Shown: positions 5,842 through 8,265 of the stretch, piece after piece
Layout of the letters: every line of letters begins with the position of its first letter
How positions within the stretch are numbered: position 1 is the stretch's first letter
NCBI GenBank assembly: GCA_003602665.1
Contig: QQSG01000076.1
Span: 1 to 8,265 of the forward strand
Length of the DNA stretch: 8,265 nucleotides
Reading direction: 5' to 3'
Origin: Candidatus Poseidoniales archaeon
GTDB lineage: Archaea > Thermoplasmatota > Poseidoniia > Poseidoniales > Poseidoniaceae
Notes under the pieces: generated by a model
The model's input: only the letters and a program-made list of their open reading frames with translations
The model's database searches: none
What the model was told of the DNA's origin: nothing
Translations under genes and position numbers: made by a program

Positions 5842-6732
5842 ATGGCTTCGCCCGACCCTTATGCAACCTTAGGCGTTTCTCGAAATGCTTCGGATGCTGA
5901 GATTAAGCGAGCTTTTCGGAAACTTGCACGTAAGCATCACCCCGATCGTAACCCCGATGATGCTGCTGCAGAAGCCAAATTCAAGGAAGTTCAAGCCGCA
6001 TATGAAAAGATTGGTGACGCTTCAAAGCGCCAAGAATACGAACAGAAAAAGCGTATGGAAAATATGTTTGGTGGCGGCGGTGGACGGTCGCCTTTTGGTG
6101 GTGGAATGGGCGGTGGATTCGACGATATGATTGGACAAATGTTTGGTGGACAGCAACAACACAATCCATTCCAGCAGCGACAACGACGGCCTCAATCCAG
6201 ACCCAAAGGCAGTGATATTCACGTATCCGTAGATGTTGAAATGGAACAAGCCGTCAAGGGCGGCGAGATTACATTTCAAGCCCAACGCATCAAAGTTGGG
6301 AGTGGTAACGTCGCTTCTAAGACCACTCAGAATTTCAAAATCAGAGTAGATGCAGGAATCGAACATGGTTCGTCTAAACGACTCAAGGGGCAAGGGAATG
6401 AACATCCACAGGGGACTGCAGGCGATCTTCATGTCACGTTTCGAATCGATGCTGGTGAAGGAAGGCATTGGGAAAATGGAATTCTCATCCAACAAGTTTC
6501 AATCCCCTATTCTACGATGATGCTAGGCGGTAAAGTCAAGGTAAACCTTCCATCTGGAAAGAGTGGGTTCCTAAGCGTGGCTGGAAATAGCCAACCTGGT
6601 GACCGAAGGCGGATGGCAAAAGCAGGATATCTTCAAGGAGATTTAGATCTTGAATTCATTCTCGATGAGTTGGAAGAACTGACATCAGAACAAATCGAAG
6701 TCCTGAAACGTCTCAAGGACGTGGGGTTGTAG
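5842..6732 (+). CDS. dnaJ: DnaJ/Hsp40 co-chaperone without zinc finger (type II, CbpA-like)
   Basis: J-domain co-chaperone that stimulates the ATPase of Hsp70 (DnaK) and delivers unfolded clients; cytoplasmic. Residues 5-68 are the J domain, with KRAFRKLARKHHPDRNPDD holding the essential HPD at 33-35. A Gly/Phe-rich linker spans 76-103, then a Gln/Arg-rich stretch (104-122). Two beta-sandwich client-binding domains follow at about 124-205 and 206-275 (DIHVSVDVEMEQAVKGGE; GDLHVTFRID; GDLDLEFILDE), with a short C-terminal helix (TSEQIEVLKRLKD). No CxxCxGxG repeats are present, so it lacks the zinc finger of classical DnaJ. The 296-residue length fits the CbpA/DnaJB type. The ATG at 5842 is set by the J-domain start. 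It is divergent from secE across 125 bp and ends 4 nt before the nuclease gene. dnaK and grpE are not in the window. Confidence 0.93.
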   Translation: MASPDPYATLGVSRNASDAEIKRAFRKLARKHHPDRNPDDAAAEAKFKEVQAAYEKIGDASKRQEYEQKKRMENMFGGGGGRSPFGGGMGGGFDDMIGQMFGGQQQHNPFQQRQRRPQSRPKGSDIHVSVDVEMEQAVKGGEITFQAQRIKVGSGNVASKTTQNFKIRVDAGIEHGSSKRLKGQGNEHPQGTAGDLHVTFRIDAGEGRHWENGILIQQVSIPYSTMMLGGKVKVNLPSGKSGFLSVAGNSQPGDRRRMAKAGYLQGDLDLEFILDELEELTSEQIEVLKRLKDVGL

Positions 6733-6736
6733 TTTT

Positions 6737-8265
6737 ATGTCAAAACACAACAAGAAGAAGACTTCACGTAGCCCCGATGACGAGCGGTTTTGGAGACGTT
6801 TTACTTCCCTTCTCAGAGAAGAGGAACTTTGGACAAAGGACTGGTCTCTTGACGAAATGGTTGATTTCATTCTCCAACATGAGAACCGGCCACCTTCACG
6901 AGAAGATGACAAATCCTATCGAAAACGGTTGATGGATGAAGTTGCCAAAATAATCACCTCGAGTCGAAGCAACGCCACACACTTCACATGGCAGGGAAAC
7001 AATTCAGTTCGACCTCGTTCACGGGAAAGTATTGTCGAAATTAATGAAGCAGTGGCGCATTGGTCGTCCCAACTTTCCCGCCTCGAAAAAGATGAAGATG
7101 AATGGATTGAAGAGGATAAGCAGACCTTTTCCCTCCTCATAAAAACCTGGGAAGCAATGCTTACAGGAACGTCTCTTCCGGATGGATGTTCAATCCATGA
7201 ACTGACGGGAATGAAGTGGAAAACGTTCAATCTGGAACTCGAGATAAAACGTCTCGCTGCTCGGAAATCTGGATTAAGATTCCCAGAATTCGAGCCTGCA
7301 CTAGCATGGATGTTGGTCCAGCACAAACATTGGACTCTGCTGGAACTGCTCCAACACAGACTTGCATGGAGAAGAAAAAGCAATCTAAATCCGTTCCCAG
7401 CTTCCTACGATTCGTCCTTAGAATCATGGGCTGAAACATTGCCTGATGTCGATGCTGAAGGTGAGATTCGTAAAGGACGAAGTGACCTACGCCATCTTCA
7501 GTTTGTAACCATCGATCCACCTGATGCAAAGGATTTTGACGATGCAATATGCTTCGAGCAGAACGGAAATGGTTCAACCCTATGGGTTGCTATAGCCGAT
7601 GTTGCTCACTATGTCGCTCTCGATTCTCGCCTCGATACTACTGCGCAGGCTAGAGCAACATCGGTGTATCTCCCTCATGGTGTTCTTCCTATGCTTCCGT
7701 TCAGGCTAGCCGATGATTTGTGTTCTCTGCGAGCAAATGTTCCTCGATTAGCAATGGTTATCGAAATGAAACTCGATGAGAGCATGGCTATCATAGAATC
7801 AAAAGCCCATGAAGCAGTGATCGATGTCAAAGAGAATCTTGCATATGAAGACACACTCGAGGATTCGAGATGGGACGAACTGTTCACACTTGCTGAACAC
7901 TGGCAAAAAGATGAACTTCGATTGAATGTTCAACAGGGAGAACAACGCCCGCGTATACAAGAAGACGGTTCGGTTCGAATCGATGTCAAGTGGCCGAATA
8001 AGGCCACAAAAATGATTGAAACGTTCATGGTCAAGACCAATAATATTGTCGGAGAAATACTTGGCAATGAGGGTGCATTACTTCCTTGGCGATGCCACCC
8101 GTCTCCAGATTCTATCGATGTACGTGATCTTAACGAGCAACTCAAAGCACTCGAAATTGGCATTACTTTACCAGAGCCTCGTGCAAAATCAAAAGGTCAG
8201 AATGATACCGATGAATTAGCAAGTCTACTCGGTTCTTGGGCAGGTAATGGAATCGACTTGAGTGG
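6737..8265 (+). CDS. RNase II/R-family (RNB domain) 3'-5' exoribonuclease, C-terminus cut by the window edge
   Basis: Hydrolytic 3'-5' exoribonuclease of the RNB family. The frame is open from ATG 6737 to the window end, giving 509 codons. The RNB domain starts at about residue 250: FVTIDPPDAKDFDDAI carries Asp260, Asp266, Asp268 and Asp269, matching in spacing the four metal-binding aspartates of E. coli RNase II (201, 207, 209, 210). YLPHGVLPMLPFRLADDLCSLR (311 on) and MIETFMVKTNN (426-436) are further RNB signatures, so the visible part looks active. The N-terminal 240 residues are Lys-rich at first, then helical and charged, with no recognisable cold-shock (OB) domains as in bacterial RNase R. 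The RNB C-terminus and any S1 domain lie outside the window. The gene begins 4 nt after dnaJ, with GGGG of the dnaJ end as a possible ribosome site, so the two are likely cotranscribed. RNase R versus RNase II cannot be decided. Confidence 0.92.
   Translation, partial: MSKHNKKKTSRSPDDERFWRRFTSLLREEELWTKDWSLDEMVDFILQHENRPPSREDDKSYRKRLMDEVAKIITSSRSNATHFTWQGNNSVRPRSRESIVEINEAVAHWSSQLSRLEKDEDEWIEEDKQTFSLLIKTWEAMLTGTSLPDGCSIHELTGMKWKTFNLELEIKRLAARKSGLRFPEFEPALAWMLVQHKHWTLLELLQHRLAWRRKSNLNPFPASYDSSLESWAETLPDVDAEGEIRKGRSDLRHLQFVTIDPPDAKDFDDAICFEQNGNGSTLWVAIADVAHYVALDSRLDTTAQARATSVYLPHGVLPMLPFRLADDLCSLRANVPRLAMVIEMKLDESMAIIESKAHEAVIDVKENLAYEDTLEDSRWDELFTLAEHWQKDELRLNVQQGEQRPRIQEDGSVRIDVKWPNKATKMIETFMVKTNNIVGEILGNEGALLPWRCHPSPDSIDVRDLNEQLKALEIGITLPEPRAKSKGQNDTDELASLLGSWAGNGIDLS

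Noticed and set aside
5717..5866. 50-residue N-terminal extension of SecE from the ATG at 5866
   Set aside because: It would overlap dnaJ, cross the TATA box, and add sequence unlike SecE, while a good ribosome site marks the ATG at 5716.
6022..6495. 157-codon minus-strand frame inside dnaJ
   Set aside because: Lies wholly antisense to conserved J-protein sequence and shows no recognisable motif.
6916..7383. 155-codon minus-strand frame inside the nuclease gene
   Set aside because: Serine/arginine-rich low-quality translation opposite a well-supported RNB coding frame; no domain recognised.
1..8265. tRNA, rRNA, CRISPR arrays, insertion sequences or phage genes
   Set aside because: No cloverleaf, rRNA-like, regular repeat-spacer or transposase/integrase sequence was seen; apart from spacers the window is filled with housekeeping and membrane genes.

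Overview
The window looks like a chromosomal piece of a marine planktonic euryarchaeon. Marine Group II (Candidatus Poseidoniales) is the best guess, made from the proteins by recollection rather than by a search. The archaeal signals are a Sec61-gamma type SecE, an archaeal NGN-KOW Spt5, GGTGA/GAGG ribosome binding sites and TATA-like boxes upstream of starts. KatG, an RNase II/R-family nuclease and a J-domain chaperone are families more typical of bacteria and patchy in archaea. GC content is moderate by eye, with one AT-rich intergenic stretch (about 480-660).

Layout. (1) The left edge holds the first 151 codons of katG on the minus strand, running out of the window. (2) A 212-bp AT-rich divergent spacer with a degenerate 33-34 nt tandem repeat separates katG from an unlisted 48-aa basic, Cys-tailed small ORF on the plus strand (668-814). 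Its 3' end overlaps the next gene tail to tail. (3) Four minus-strand genes follow in transcription order from 5716 down to 790: secE, a Nudix-like-Spt5 fusion, a membrane-anchored NAPE-PLD/UlaG-like metallo-beta-lactamase-fold hydrolase, and an AmpG/SLC33-like MFS permease carrying a secreted N-terminal ectodomain. (4) A 125-bp divergent promoter region then leads to plus-strand dnaJ (zinc-less type) and, 4 nt downstream, an RNase II/R-family exoribonuclease truncated by the right edge.

How they fit together. secE and spt5 are the conserved archaeal secretion/transcription-elongation pair, here with Spt5 doubled in length by a Nudix-fold domain whose catalytic box is degraded. The ribosomal protein genes (L11, L1) that often follow spt5 in archaea are absent; two envelope-related genes come instead. 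The hydrolase and permease both appear to expose domains outside the membrane and may act on one extracellular substrate class, but this is only inferred from adjacency. dnaJ and the nuclease form a probable two-gene protein/RNA quality-control unit. The most unusual item is the Nudix-Spt5 fusion, followed by the ectodomain-MFS fusion and the NAPE-PLD-like enzyme in a presumably ether-lipid organism.
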